A stretch of DNA of 42,397 bases from a virus, in IMG/VR virus record IMGVR_UViG_3300008262_000109, positions 1-42,397 of that record; one strand, given 5' to 3'. The translations under genes and the position numbers were made by a program. Below the pieces are notes generated by a model. The model had not been told where the DNA came from, searched no databases, and worked only from the letters and a program-made list of their open reading frames with translations. Every line of letters begins with the position of its first letter. Position 1 is the first letter of the stretch. This document shows, piece after piece, positions 12,326 through 19,951 of the stretch.

Positions 12326-12846
12326 GGCCCAACCTCCCGGTCCTGCGGTTCAACCCACTTCAACCCGATCGTGTCGAACAGCTCCCGCTCAGTGCGGCAG
12401 GGAACAATCGACCCGTCCTCACGGCGCAACAGTCCGCCCTCAGAATGAAAGCCGGCACGCTTCCAGGCTGTCGCCAAGCGCAGGTGCGACCAGTCAGCGG
12501 AGCCAGTCCTGATCGCCAAAACCAAGCCATATCCGTCCGGGTGGGGCATGAACAGATCCAATTTCAATCCGCAGGAGAGCAACCTCTGGGTGTACCTGCC
12601 ATCAGGGGCGCCCTTGAGTCCAGGCCACTGCCCAACAGCCTGGGCAAACCCACCGGCAAACAGCGGGGTCGATTCGAGGGGCGAGCGATCGGGTAAGCAG
12701 ACGATCTCAAGGTCGCCGATCGTTGGGCGCTGCCGGCGACCACTGCCGGCTAGGTCGGCTTTGTGGCAGTGGGGCCGCAGGATGGCCAGCGTGTTGGCGG
12801 CAATGTCTAGGGCCTCGGCCAGGGGGATGCGGGGGCCGGTGCTCAT
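12322..12846 (-). CDS. DNA-polymerase-X-like nucleotidyltransferase, 174 residues
   Basis: N-terminal helical segment, then LAGSGRRQRPTIGDLEIVCL (residues 32-51). This is the polymerase beta/X-family pattern (GSxRR followed by GDxDhh), with carboxylates at Asp45 and Glu47 and a third in LKLDLF (Asp97). C-terminal part has IRTGSADWSHLRLATAWKRA and LFDTIGLKWVEP, like the end of PolX palm/thumb domains. Too small for a full PolX (about 330 or more); lacks helix-hairpin-helix DNA-binding repeats. It may add nucleotides to DNA, RNA or protein, or be a minimal gap-filling enzyme. Overlaps both neighbours. Confidence 0.8.
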   Translation of the reverse strand: MSTGPRIPLAEALDIAANTLAILRPHCHKADLAGSGRRQRPTIGDLEIVCLPDRSPLESTPLFAGGFAQAVGQWPGLKGAPDGRYTQRLLSCGLKLDLFMPHPDGYGLVLAIRTGSADWSHLRLATAWKRAGFHSEGGLLRREDGSIVPCRTERELFDTIGLKWVEPQDREVGP

Positions 12847-13106
12847 GGCTGCACCCCCGCCCCAGGCACCGGCACGGGATGTGCCCGCAGCCAGGACTCG
12901 GCGATGGCGCGGGCTTCGCTGCCCAGGTCAGGGCTCCAGCGAGTGGAGTCCCAGCGACCGGCAGCGAACCAGACCCCTGTTCGCATTTTGGATGGCCCGT
13001 TTCTGATGAACGCAAATTCCAGGACCCAACGGGCCAGTCCTGCGCGGGCGGTGATGGTCAGGTGCCCGCCGTCGGCGAGGCCGGTGTAGATGGTGCGGGT
13101 GTTCAT
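12843..13106 (-). CDS. hypothetical 87-residue protein
   Basis: Compact beta-rich start (TIYTGLADGGHLTITARAG, ARWVLEFAFIRNG) then an amphipathic helix (SEARAIAESWLRAHP). ATGA overlap with the nucleotidyltransferase gene downstream and with the 189-residue gene upstream, so all three are probably translated together. Confidence 0.65.
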   Translation of the reverse strand: MNTRTIYTGLADGGHLTITARAGLARWVLEFAFIRNGPSKMRTGVWFAAGRWDSTRWSPDLGSEARAIAESWLRAHPVPVPGAGVQP

Positions 13107-13672
13107 CGCTGGCCACCTTCAGGGGATGGGGCAACCGGGATAACGGGGATGGCGTAGTGAGGGAGCAGCCAGCCGGCTTGGACGAAGGTTGGGTCAACCA
13201 TTCGCCAATACGCTGGGCCTTTTCTCGGGCTCCACCAGCATTCGCCACTGGCGTTGCGCCAACCTTCCAGCGCCCACGGGCGTTCGCTGACTGGTGTTGG
13301 GATAGGTGCGATCACCTCCCCTGGCTGGAGGGGCTGAACCACGCCGGGCTCGGTTTTCAGGTGCTCCAGAGCAGCCAAGTCCGCCTCGGTCAGGTGCATA
13401 ACAACGGCGCGGGGGATCATGTAACCACTGCCGTCTGGCACAAAGTCTTCTGACTCCTGCCAAGGTCGGCCTAGGGCTGGATCGAAAAACCTGTCGCGAT
13501 TGCCAGCCCCAATAGCCTCAAGCCGGCATTCAAAGCGGCCCAGCCTGACATCCTGGCGGGCTACGCGCTCCATCAGCACCGCAACCCTCTCCACCAGCTC
13601 GGCATGGGTTGGGATAGGGAGCCTTTTGGGATTGCGCCAGGCGGAAGGAATTGGAAGGGAAAAACGTTTCAT
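13103..13672 (-). CDS. hypothetical 189-residue protein
   Basis: An N-terminal coiled-coil-like region (AELVERVAVLMERVARQDVR) is followed by DPALGRPWQESEDFVPDGSG and a Trp-rich C-terminal half (ALEGWRNASGECWWSPRKGP). Overlaps both neighbours by 4 bases. No catalytic motif found; function unknown. Confidence 0.66.
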   Translation of the reverse strand: MKRFSLPIPSAWRNPKRLPIPTHAELVERVAVLMERVARQDVRLGRFECRLEAIGAGNRDRFFDPALGRPWQESEDFVPDGSGYMIPRAVVMHLTEADLAALEHLKTEPGVVQPLQPGEVIAPIPTPVSERPWALEGWRNASGECWWSPRKGPAYWRMVDPTFVQAGWLLPHYAIPVIPVAPSPEGGQR

Positions 13673-14172
13673 GGTGTAAACAGTCCGAGATAATCGTCGG
13701 TCATAATTGCATCAATCCCCGGTGCATTCACCGGCAACTGAGGCGGCGGTGTGCATGGCTCGGCAAGGAGCCGGCGCTCTAATGCAGCACGCTCCAGGGG
13801 TGTCAGGAGATGCCCGACTGGGCAGAGCATTGCCGCCTCAGGCCCGGCCGCCCAGTCAGGCCACCGATCGCAGCCGTACTCCCAATGGACCCCACCAGGT
13901 CCCCAGGCTTGGCTGAGGTGCAGTATGGTGCCCTCCCGCCACATGATCAGCAGCCGCCAGCCAGGGACGGTCACCTGCTGTTGTTGATAACTGCCGGTCT
14001 CATCAGGGGTCTGGTCCACTGCGATGGGCTGCGCGGGATTGGCGATCAGGCGCAAGGCCTCGACCAGGGCTTCGCGAGTGGGGCGAACGGCGGGAGTGGG
14101 CTCCCGGTCGCCGGGGTGATTGGCTGGCAGTGTCGCCGGCTGGGATTTGCGTCGTTGGCGGGGTTTGGTCAC
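13669..14172 (-). CDS. hypothetical 167-residue protein
   Basis: Basic start (TKPRQRRKSQ), a helix (REALVEALRLIAN), a beta-rich middle (VTVPGWRLLIMWREGTILHL, WEYGCDRWPDW) and a helical PLERAALERRLLAEP. The last is near an end rich in Pro. Coupled by overlap with its neighbours. No family recognised. Confidence 0.66.
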   Translation of the reverse strand: MTKPRQRRKSQPATLPANHPGDREPTPAVRPTREALVEALRLIANPAQPIAVDQTPDETGSYQQQQVTVPGWRLLIMWREGTILHLSQAWGPGGVHWEYGCDRWPDWAAGPEAAMLCPVGHLLTPLERAALERRLLAEPCTPPPQLPVNAPGIDAIMTDDYLGLFTP

Positions 14173-14411
14173 CGCAACGCCTCAACCAAAAACAGCAGCA
14201 CGCAAATCGAGCACAGGATCACCGCCAGCGCACGGACAATGGTCGGGGCCCCGAATGCCATGGTGAGGACTACGGCGGCGGCGGCTGCGGCCAGGGGCCG
14301 GACGTAGGGGTTGCGATTGACCGGGGCGATAAAACTGGGCGTGCCATTGCGAACCCTGATCCGGCAGTCAGGGCCGCGGCGAAGGCCTGGGGGGAAGGTG
14401 GGGCCGGTCAC
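14169..14411 (-). CDS. small two-helix membrane protein, 80 residues
   Basis: Residues about 39-77 (PLAAAAAAVVLTMAFGAPTI, then ALAVILCSICVLLFLVEAL) can form two adjacent transmembrane helices. The N-terminal 35 residues are polar with several Arg. Size and layout fit a holin-like or accessory membrane protein, but no lysin is adjacent. Confidence 0.6.
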   Translation of the reverse strand: MTGPTFPPGLRRGPDCRIRVRNGTPSFIAPVNRNPYVRPLAAAAAAVVLTMAFGAPTIVRALAVILCSICVLLFLVEALR

Positions 14412-15031
14412 TTGCCTGCCTCGCGTTCGAGCAGCCAGGCGTACGCGCTGTTACCGCCATCGCGAAACCACCGGGCCACGGCCAGCACTGCCCTTTTGGC
14501 CTCGTCTTCCCATGGCTCTTCAGCTATGGCATATTCAACCATCTCAAGCAGGGTTTCAGATCCAGTGGGCTGAGGTTGCTCAATGTCGTTTATAAACAGC
14601 CGACTGCCTGAGGGCTGGGGTTTGGGTGGAGTGACAAGGGTTTGGGCCTGGAATGGTTGCTCAGGCGGCCCTGCCTGCGGCTCCGGCTTGCTGTTTGGGG
14701 GGGTCGGGGGGGTGGAATTTGCCGCCATCAGGTGCATAGCCGTCAAAATCCGAGAGCGTTGCCAGGCTGGCTGGACGGCGCTTTGTGTCTGGTCTACCAG
14801 CACATCACGCAAGCCATTGATGGCGGAGTCCCATGTCAGACCCGACCTCCCAGGCGGTTGGATGGGCGGCTCCGGCTTGCTGCTTGGGGCTGGCGCTGGT
14901 GGGTTGGATCCACGGCGGAGCATCGGAGTAGCCGCAGACCGCCAGGCTTCAGCGGTTATTTCACCACCTCCGCAAGAAATTCTTTTGGGATGCCTGAGTT
15001 TTTTGATCCAGGCAAGAAAGCTGATAGTCAT
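14408..15031 (-). CDS. proline-rich hypothetical protein, 207 residues
   Basis: ATG at 15031 preferred to a TTG at 15046. The start SFLAWIKKLRHPKRISCGGG is basic; two Pro-rich stretches with a shared SKPEP motif (SKPEPPIQPPG and SKPEPQAGPPE) surround a helical block (INGLRDVLVDQTQSAV). The acidic C-terminal domain contains ETLLEMVEYAIAEEPWED and a Trp-rich end. Likely disordered scaffold-like; function unknown. Confidence 0.62.
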   Translation of the reverse strand: MTISFLAWIKKLRHPKRISCGGGEITAEAWRSAATPMLRRGSNPPAPAPSSKPEPPIQPPGRSGLTWDSAINGLRDVLVDQTQSAVQPAWQRSRILTAMHLMAANSTPPTPPNSKPEPQAGPPEQPFQAQTLVTPPKPQPSGSRLFINDIEQPQPTGSETLLEMVEYAIAEEPWEDEAKRAVLAVARWFRDGGNSAYAWLLEREAGK

Positions 15032-15070
15032 CGAGGGTGAATGCAAAAAGCAAAAAGAATAGAAACAATG

Positions 15071-15496
15071 TTATTCCATCATCCTGTCAACCTCTTGCTT
15101 CGATTCATCTAATTGCGTTTGCAGCCTTTGTAAAGAGACTTTCAAAAACGCAATCTCTTCGCATAGCTTTACAATTCTTTCGTCGCGCTGGTCAATGGCT
15201 TTTTTGTTGCTGATGTAGGCCTCTGCGGTTGCCAAAATAAATGAGTCTTCTAGGCAGTGACTGTTTGCAGGTATCTGAATGGATATTTCTGCATCTCTGC
15301 CTGTAATTGTAATTTCATCGCCAAGCTCAATCGTCATCTTTGGCTTGACTTGCTCAAGTTGATTGTATCCTTCTTGTATAAAAACAGCATTCATCTCAAG
15401 CATTGCGGCTAATGCGGGCAACGACTTGTCCGCGCCATTGTGGGGGACGTGAATGGCAATGTGGGTAGCTCGGTTGGTTTCGATTAGAGCAAACAT
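15071..15496 (-). CDS. coiled-coil hypothetical protein, 141 residues
   Basis: First gene of the minus-strand cluster; ATG at 15496 (an upstream alternative at 15532 adds 12 residues). AT-richer than neighbours. N-terminal mixed domain with HIAIHVPHNGADKSLPALAA, a beta block (MTIELGDEITITGRDAEISI), then a long C-terminal coiled coil (KLCEEIAFLKVSLQRLQTQL). Starts about 140 bases from the divergent plus-strand regulator at 15639. Confidence 0.65.
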   Translation of the reverse strand: MFALIETNRATHIAIHVPHNGADKSLPALAAMLEMNAVFIQEGYNQLEQVKPKMTIELGDEITITGRDAEISIQIPANSHCLEDSFILATAEAYISNKKAIDQRDERIVKLCEEIAFLKVSLQRLQTQLDESKQEVDRMME

Positions 15497-15595
15497 TTTG
15501 GAAAACGGTAAAAGAGGGTAGTGAATTAGCAAACAGGCCCAGGCGGGCCGAGGGCTGGGGCATGCTGGTTGGCGGACCCCTCAACCGTAGCACCG

Positions 15596-15616
15596 TGGTA
15601 GCGTGTTCGTCTACCA
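15596..15616. promoter_or_regulatory. inverted repeat, candidate operator
   Basis: TGGTAG (15596-15601), 9 bases, CTACCA (15611-15616), in the divergent gap between the minus cluster and the plus replication genes, 23 bases before a small ribbon-helix-helix-like gene. Position suits an autoregulatory site. Confidence 0.45.
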
Positions 15617-15638
15617 TCGTTACGAACCGATCGGCGAT

Positions 15639-15821
15639 ATGCGGCCCAATCCTTTTACCGTCAGGCTCACCCCGGCGCTGCAGGCATGGCTAGACAGCCA
15701 GACCAGGGACGGCCTGCTCTCGCGTAACGCCATCGTCAGGCTTGCATTGCAGGCAGCCAAGGACCGGGGCGACGACCTGACGACCCAGCAGCCCAAGGCC
15801 ACTGATCGGGCCGGGTCTTGA
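15639..15821 (+). CDS. ribbon-helix-helix-like small regulator, 60 residues
   Basis: ATG at 15639 (a GTG at 15603 would overlap the operator). Pattern PFTVRLTPALQAWLDSQTRD, then LLSRNAIVRLALQAAKD: an N-terminal strand then two helices, as in Arc/CopG/MetJ-type DNA-binding proteins. Its stop overlaps the primase start (ATGA), so it is co-translated with the replication protein and may set its level, possibly through the inverted repeat just upstream. Low-specificity fold; family not proven. Confidence 0.65.
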   Translation: MRPNPFTVRLTPALQAWLDSQTRDGLLSRNAIVRLALQAAKDRGDDLTTQQPKATDRAGS

Positions 15822-18328
15822 TGGCCTCCACAACCAGGCTCATTCCCAGCGGGAAGCACAATCCCTGCCCGGTTTGCGGTCGCACAAAGGATGCGGACTG
15901 CAGGACATCGGGTGACGGGCTGGAGGTGATTTGTCATCACCCGAAAGAGCACCGCAAGGGCGAGGTGGTCACCGGGGCCGATGGGATGCCATGGGCTTTC
16001 ACGGGGAACACCCAGGACGGTAGGGCCGGGCACTTCACCCTCGACAAACCCCGCGACGGGGCCCCGCGCCTTCCCAGGCGATCGATTCAGCACAGGCCAG
16101 CGGAGCCAGAACGAACACCCCCGGCGCCATTACCCGACCAGCCCCCGAAGCTGGCGCGGATGGCACCCCGTGAGCCGACCGGGAGCCCCTGGCGGTACAG
16201 CGACACCCAGCGGACCCGGAGGGTGGATCTTGAGGGAGGCGGCAAGGCCTTCTATGGATCCCACTTGGTGGGCGGCAGGTGGCAGGAGGGCAGCGGCCCT
16301 GACCCTTGGCCACTGTTCAACCAGGCCGACACGATCGGCGCCGATGGCTGGATCCTGGAACCCGAAGGCGAGAAGTGCGCAGAGATTGGGTCGTCTCAGG
16401 GGGTGGTCAGCATCAGCCAGCCGGGCCATTGCCATACCGTCGAGCAGATCGTGCCGCGTTACCGGGCGTTGCAAGAGGCCGGCGTCCCAGGGGTGATTTA
16501 CCTGGCTGACTTTGACGGCCCACATCGGCCGCTGCACCAGCAGGAAGGTCGCCGCCGGGCAGAAAATGCACAGGAGGCCGCGGCGATTGCAGGCCTGCCG
16601 CTGATCGTGATCAGGGCTAACGATCTATGGCCCGGCATCCCAGACGGTGGATCGATCGACGACGCTCCAGACGGGTTCGGGGCTGCCATTGAGGACATTG
16701 AGGCCGCGGCAGTGGAGACCTACTGGACGCTGAAAGAACCTGTTCAACACCCCGTCCCCCCAGGTCCCATCACCGTTGAGCAGGTTAGGCAGCGCTATCA
16801 AGCTGCCATCGAAACCGGCGCCAGTCGGTCAGATCTTGAGACAGAACGCTTAGCCCTCGCTGCTGCCAGTGATCAACACCCAGCTGCACTGCGCGACCTG
16901 TTCAAAAGTCTTGAGCAGGAGCAGGAGGCCGCCCATGCGATCAGCGCCGAAACCCGCGCTATTCGTGACGCCGGTGAACAGAAGGCCATGGCCCAGTGCC
17001 TTCGCCTGGATTACCTCCTGCCTCCTTCCCTGGCCCAGGCCCTCACGATCCGCACCACCTGGTTGCCGGCTGATGATGTTGCCGCAGTCATGGCGTTTCT
17101 GACCTGCATATCGGGCCTGGTCAAATTGGGCACCGAGCTGGTGGCCTGCCCCGCCGCTGGCTACCGGGTACCACTCAACCTCTACTGCTGCCTGGTCGCT
17201 GTATCAGGTGCCAAAAAGTCACCCCTCAGCCGGGCTCTGGTCTCCGAACCAACCCACGCCCTGCGCCTTGACCTAGCACGCGATCACGATCGAGCCGAGA
17301 AAAACTGGGAGGAGCAGAACCGTGGCGTCAAGCCCGCCGATCGCACCGACCCCCCCAAGCCTGCCTACGTCTCGGTAACCGATGCCACGGCCGAGGCATT
17401 GATTCATCAGCTGCAGGTTCAGGAGGCCCGTGGTTTACCCCTGCTGTGGGAGCGCGATGAATTGGCCGGCCTTATCGGTGGCCTCAATGCCTACCGGGGC
17501 GGCCGTGGCGGTGACAGCGAACACCTCCTAGAGGCTTATGACGGCAGTGGTTTCAGGTCCCTGCGGATCTCAACCACTGGCGGCAGCCGCTCTTACAGCC
17601 GTTGCCACCTCTCCATCTGGGGCACCATCCAGCCCGATGTGCTCAAAGACCTGGTGAAAGGCGGTGACGCCTCCGGTCTTTGGGCCCGCTTTGCATTTGT
17701 TCCCCTGCCCGAAGAAGTCGTCCCCCTGGCCGTGAACCTTTCCCGGGCAGAGTTAGATGCAGCTCAGTGGGCCGAAAGCATGCTCAAGGATGTATGTGGC
17801 CAGATCTATCGCCTGCCGCGTTCCAGCATCTCCCTTAGCCCTAAGGGGCGTTCTGCATTCGTTGCCTATGAGGCCCGCTGTCAGCGTGACGCCCTTGATG
17901 CCGTGATCCCTGCCCAGGGGGCTCTCATGGCCAAGTCAGCAGGCAAGGCCCTCCGGATCGCTGGCCTAATCCACCTGCTCAACCAAGTCTCCCCAGACGG
18001 CGAACACAGCAACACCATCGGCGCTGAGGCGATCACCAGGGCCGCCACCCTGACCGACTACCTCAACTCCTGGGCACTGGGCCTTCATGCTTCAGCCGCT
18101 GATGGCCCCAACGACCTCATGCGGTTGATTCACAAGATCGCCCGCACTGCTGGGAATCGTCCGGTGACATGGCGGGACATCCAGCCTCGCCTTTCGAAGG
18201 TTCAGCGTCGTGAGGCTGATGCCGCCGCAGGGGCTCAGGCAATGCACGCATTGGCAGCCATGGGCCTAGGCGAAGTGGTTGTAGGGGCCAGAGGCGCGAC
18301 CACCTACCAGGCCACTGGCGACTTCTGA
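15818..18328 (+). CDS. DUF3987-type replicative primase/helicase
   Basis: 836 residues. N-terminal zinc site (CPVCGRTKDADC near 17-28, and CHH near 39). The central part (EPEGEKCAEIGSSQGVVSIS, then GVPGVIYLADFDG around 220-235) reads as a TOPRIM-like primase core. The C-terminal part has a P-loop-like VAVSGAKKSPLSRAL (about 460-474) and LLWERDELAGLIGGLNAYRG (Walker-B/strand region), as in DUF3987 proteins of phages and cyanobacterial elements. The P-loop is degenerate (SGAKKS, not GxxxxGKS). It would prime and unwind DNA at phage forks. Immediately followed by the repeat-rich 18345-18606 gap, its probable target. Confidence 0.85.
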   Translation: MMASTTRLIPSGKHNPCPVCGRTKDADCRTSGDGLEVICHHPKEHRKGEVVTGADGMPWAFTGNTQDGRAGHFTLDKPRDGAPRLPRRSIQHRPAEPERTPPAPLPDQPPKLARMAPREPTGSPWRYSDTQRTRRVDLEGGGKAFYGSHLVGGRWQEGSGPDPWPLFNQADTIGADGWILEPEGEKCAEIGSSQGVVSISQPGHCHTVEQIVPRYRALQEAGVPGVIYLADFDGPHRPLHQQEGRRRAENAQEAAAIAGLPLIVIRANDLWPGIPDGGSIDDAPDGFGAAIEDIEAAAVETYWTLKEPVQHPVPPGPITVEQVRQRYQAAIETGASRSDLETERLALAAASDQHPAALRDLFKSLEQEQEAAHAISAETRAIRDAGEQKAMAQCLRLDYLLPPSLAQALTIRTTWLPADDVAAVMAFLTCISGLVKLGTELVACPAAGYRVPLNLYCCLVAVSGAKKSPLSRALVSEPTHALRLDLARDHDRAEKNWEEQNRGVKPADRTDPPKPAYVSVTDATAEALIHQLQVQEARGLPLLWERDELAGLIGGLNAYRGGRGGDSEHLLEAYDGSGFRSLRISTTGGSRSYSRCHLSIWGTIQPDVLKDLVKGGDASGLWARFAFVPLPEEVVPLAVNLSRAELDAAQWAESMLKDVCGQIYRLPRSSISLSPKGRSAFVAYEARCQRDALDAVIPAQGALMAKSAGKALRIAGLIHLLNQVSPDGEHSNTIGAEAITRAATLTDYLNSWALGLHASAADGPNDLMRLIHKIARTAGNRPVTWRDIQPRLSKVQRREADAAAGAQAMHALAAMGLGEVVVGARGATTYQATGDF

Positions 18329-18344
18329 ACGAAGGGCGCTTGAG

Positions 18345-18606
18345 CCTACGTAGGTCATACGTAGGTCGGGTGAACCTACGCTCAAAACCCAGTCATAGAA
18401 AGGGATTATATATAATTAATAACATATGTAGGTATGTAGATACCTTTTTTCTTTCTCGTTTCCCCTCCCCTCCTCATTTCCTCAGTTTTTGTGACTAGCG
18501 ACCTACGCAGGCCTACGCAGCCTTCATGGCCCAAACCCCTTGCGCTGCAGTTGATCGTATGTAGGCGGAACGACCTTCGTAAGACCTACACAAGACCCCC
18601 CTACGT
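18345..18606. other. candidate replication origin: iteron-like repeats with AT-rich block
   Basis: About nine copies of an ACCTACG/CGTAGGT-type motif in 260 bases, in both orientations: palindrome CCTACGTAGG (18345-18354), ACGTAGGT (18359), ACCTACG (18374), tandem ATGTAGGTATGTAG (18426-18439), ACCTACGCAGGCCTACGCAG (18501-18520), ATGTAGG (18559), ACCTACA (18584), CCTACGT (18600). Among them lies an AT-only-type stretch (about 18405-18428) and a pyrimidine tract (18443-18490). No convincing gene in 18329-18737. Iterons plus an AT-rich unwinding block beside a primase gene is the classical origin layout. Confidence 0.65.
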
Positions 18607-18737
18607 GAAGAACTGGGCAAGCCGGCAAGGCTCTGCAGCCCCTCCAGAGCCCCCCCGTTGCATCCCCAGCCGCCAGGGCCTACGGTTGCGTGGCTGGTGT
18701 TCCAGCCCCCCTCGCATCCCCTCTCAGGATTGATCCC

Positions 18738-18896
18738 ATGGCCCATGAAGCCCTCCAGAGCCACCTCACCGCCATGGCCAAGGCACACCCCCGCGAGCAC
18801 CCTTTCACCCTTGCCCTGAGGCTGCAGGTCGCCACAGGGAAGGAGATCACCGGGGCGCAGGCGGCGAAGTTGCTAGAGGCTGGAGGGCGGGGCTGA
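18738..18896 (+). CDS. small helical protein, 52 residues
   Basis: ATG at 18738 with GGAT upstream; its TGA overlaps the next ATG (TGATG). Sequence LQSHLTAMAKAHPREHPFTL and KEITGAQAAKLLEAGGRG; the last part resembles one helix-turn-helix. Probably works with the 200-residue DNA-binding protein that follows. Confidence 0.58.
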   Translation: MAHEALQSHLTAMAKAHPREHPFTLALRLQVATGKEITGAQAAKLLEAGGRG

Positions 18897-19498
18897 TGGC
18901 AGCGCGATGGTCCGCAGAAGACATCGAGGCCTTGACCGATCTGACCGGTGAACTGCCCTGGCATATGGTTGTTGCCAAATTCAACCGGCGCCGGCCCCCA
19001 AGGACAGAATATGCAATGCTCAACAAGGTTGATCAATTGCGTTTATTAAGAAAGCCGCAAGGTGAATTTATTGCAATATGCGCAATAAAAGCTCTCACTG
19101 GGTATTCTTCCGAAAAAATCTGCTTATGGATCGACTCCGGCGACTTGCCTGCTGTTGCGCGGTCTGAAGCGACAAACAGCCCTCGCTACATCTCCCGCAA
19201 AAGCCTTAGAAGTTTTGCCAGGAAGCGGCCTGATCAATTTGGTGGAATGGGGCAGGCAGAACTGACGCAGTTGTTTGACTGTGAAAAACTGGCGGCTAAG
19301 ATTGTTGAAATGCACCTACCTAAGCTAAGTAATTCTATAGAAATAGAATGTATCGAAACTCGACGCCGATACCCCTCTATTGCTGCAGCTGCAAGGGAGG
19401 CGCGGGTTAGCCCCGAATTTGTAACAAAAGCTATTCGCCAAGGGTTTCCTGTTCGTGCCAGGCATTACCGCAGGGTTGACCAGCCCCTTAAGACTTAG
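18896..19498 (+). CDS. DNA-binding protein with several helix-turn-helix segments, 200 residues
   Basis: Three segments: an N-terminal Myb/SANT-like WSAEDIEALTDLTGELPWHM with RRRPPRTEYAMLNKV; a middle ICAIKALTGYSSEKICLWID...PRYISRKSLRSFARKRPD like a MerR/excisionase winged helix; and a C-terminal YPSIAAAAREARVSPEFVTK helix-turn-helix close to the NUMOD1 type. The middle of the gene is AT-rich relative to flanks. Likely sequence-specific DNA binding, perhaps at the neighbouring repeats; no catalytic site seen. Confidence 0.7.
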   Translation: MAARWSAEDIEALTDLTGELPWHMVVAKFNRRRPPRTEYAMLNKVDQLRLLRKPQGEFIAICAIKALTGYSSEKICLWIDSGDLPAVARSEATNSPRYISRKSLRSFARKRPDQFGGMGQAELTQLFDCEKLAAKIVEMHLPKLSNSIEIECIETRRRYPSIAAAAREARVSPEFVTKAIRQGFPVRARHYRRVDQPLKT

Positions 19499-19516
19499 TT
19501 GACGTAAGGTGGGGGG

Positions 19517-19951
19517 ATGGCTGATTTGATCCACTTCAATATCGAGGGCATCAGGCCCGCCCCTCAAGGCTCAAAAAAGCACGTTGGGCGCGGGGTCATG
19601 GTGGACATGAGCGCCAACCTCAAGCCCTGGCGCGAAGCGGTCAGGCAGGAAGCCCTGAAGACTGGGGCAGCCATGGCACTGGGCCCGGTGTCCGTTGAGT
19701 TGGTGTTCAGGTTTGCTAGGCCTAAGGGCCACTTCAACACCAAGGGGCAGCTCAAGCCGAGCGCACCGATGCACGTCATCGTCAAGCCCGACATAGACAA
19801 GATCGAGAGATCAGTGCTGGATGGATTGACCGGCGTATTGTTCAAGGATGATTCTCAAGTGTGCTGCCTTTATGCATTGAAGGTGTATTGCAAGGAAGGG
19901 GAACTTGAGGGGTGTGAGGTGATTGTTAAGAATGTTGGGGTGGGGGGATAG
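19517..19951 (+). CDS. rusA: RusA-family Holliday junction resolvase
   Basis: 144 residues. Starts MADLIHFNIEGIRPAPQGSK, the usual RusA opening. The signature KPDIDKIERSVLDGLTGVLF (90-109) followed by KDDSQV contains the catalytic and structural aspartates (Asp92, Asp94, Asp102, Asp111/112). It cuts four-way DNA junctions so recombined or branched replication DNA can be packaged. Adjacent to the gpZ-like gene without a gap; works with the YqaJ exonuclease and SSB. Confidence 0.93.
   Translation: MADLIHFNIEGIRPAPQGSKKHVGRGVMVDMSANLKPWREAVRQEALKTGAAMALGPVSVELVFRFARPKGHFNTKGQLKPSAPMHVIVKPDIDKIERSVLDGLTGVLFKDDSQVCCLYALKVYCKEGELEGCEVIVKNVGVGG

Noticed and set aside
18491-18733. 80-codon plus-strand frame in the repeat-rich gap
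   Set aside because: It is composed of the iteron repeats, has odd Pro/Arg/Ser-rich composition and no ribosome-binding site; explained better as noncoding origin sequence.
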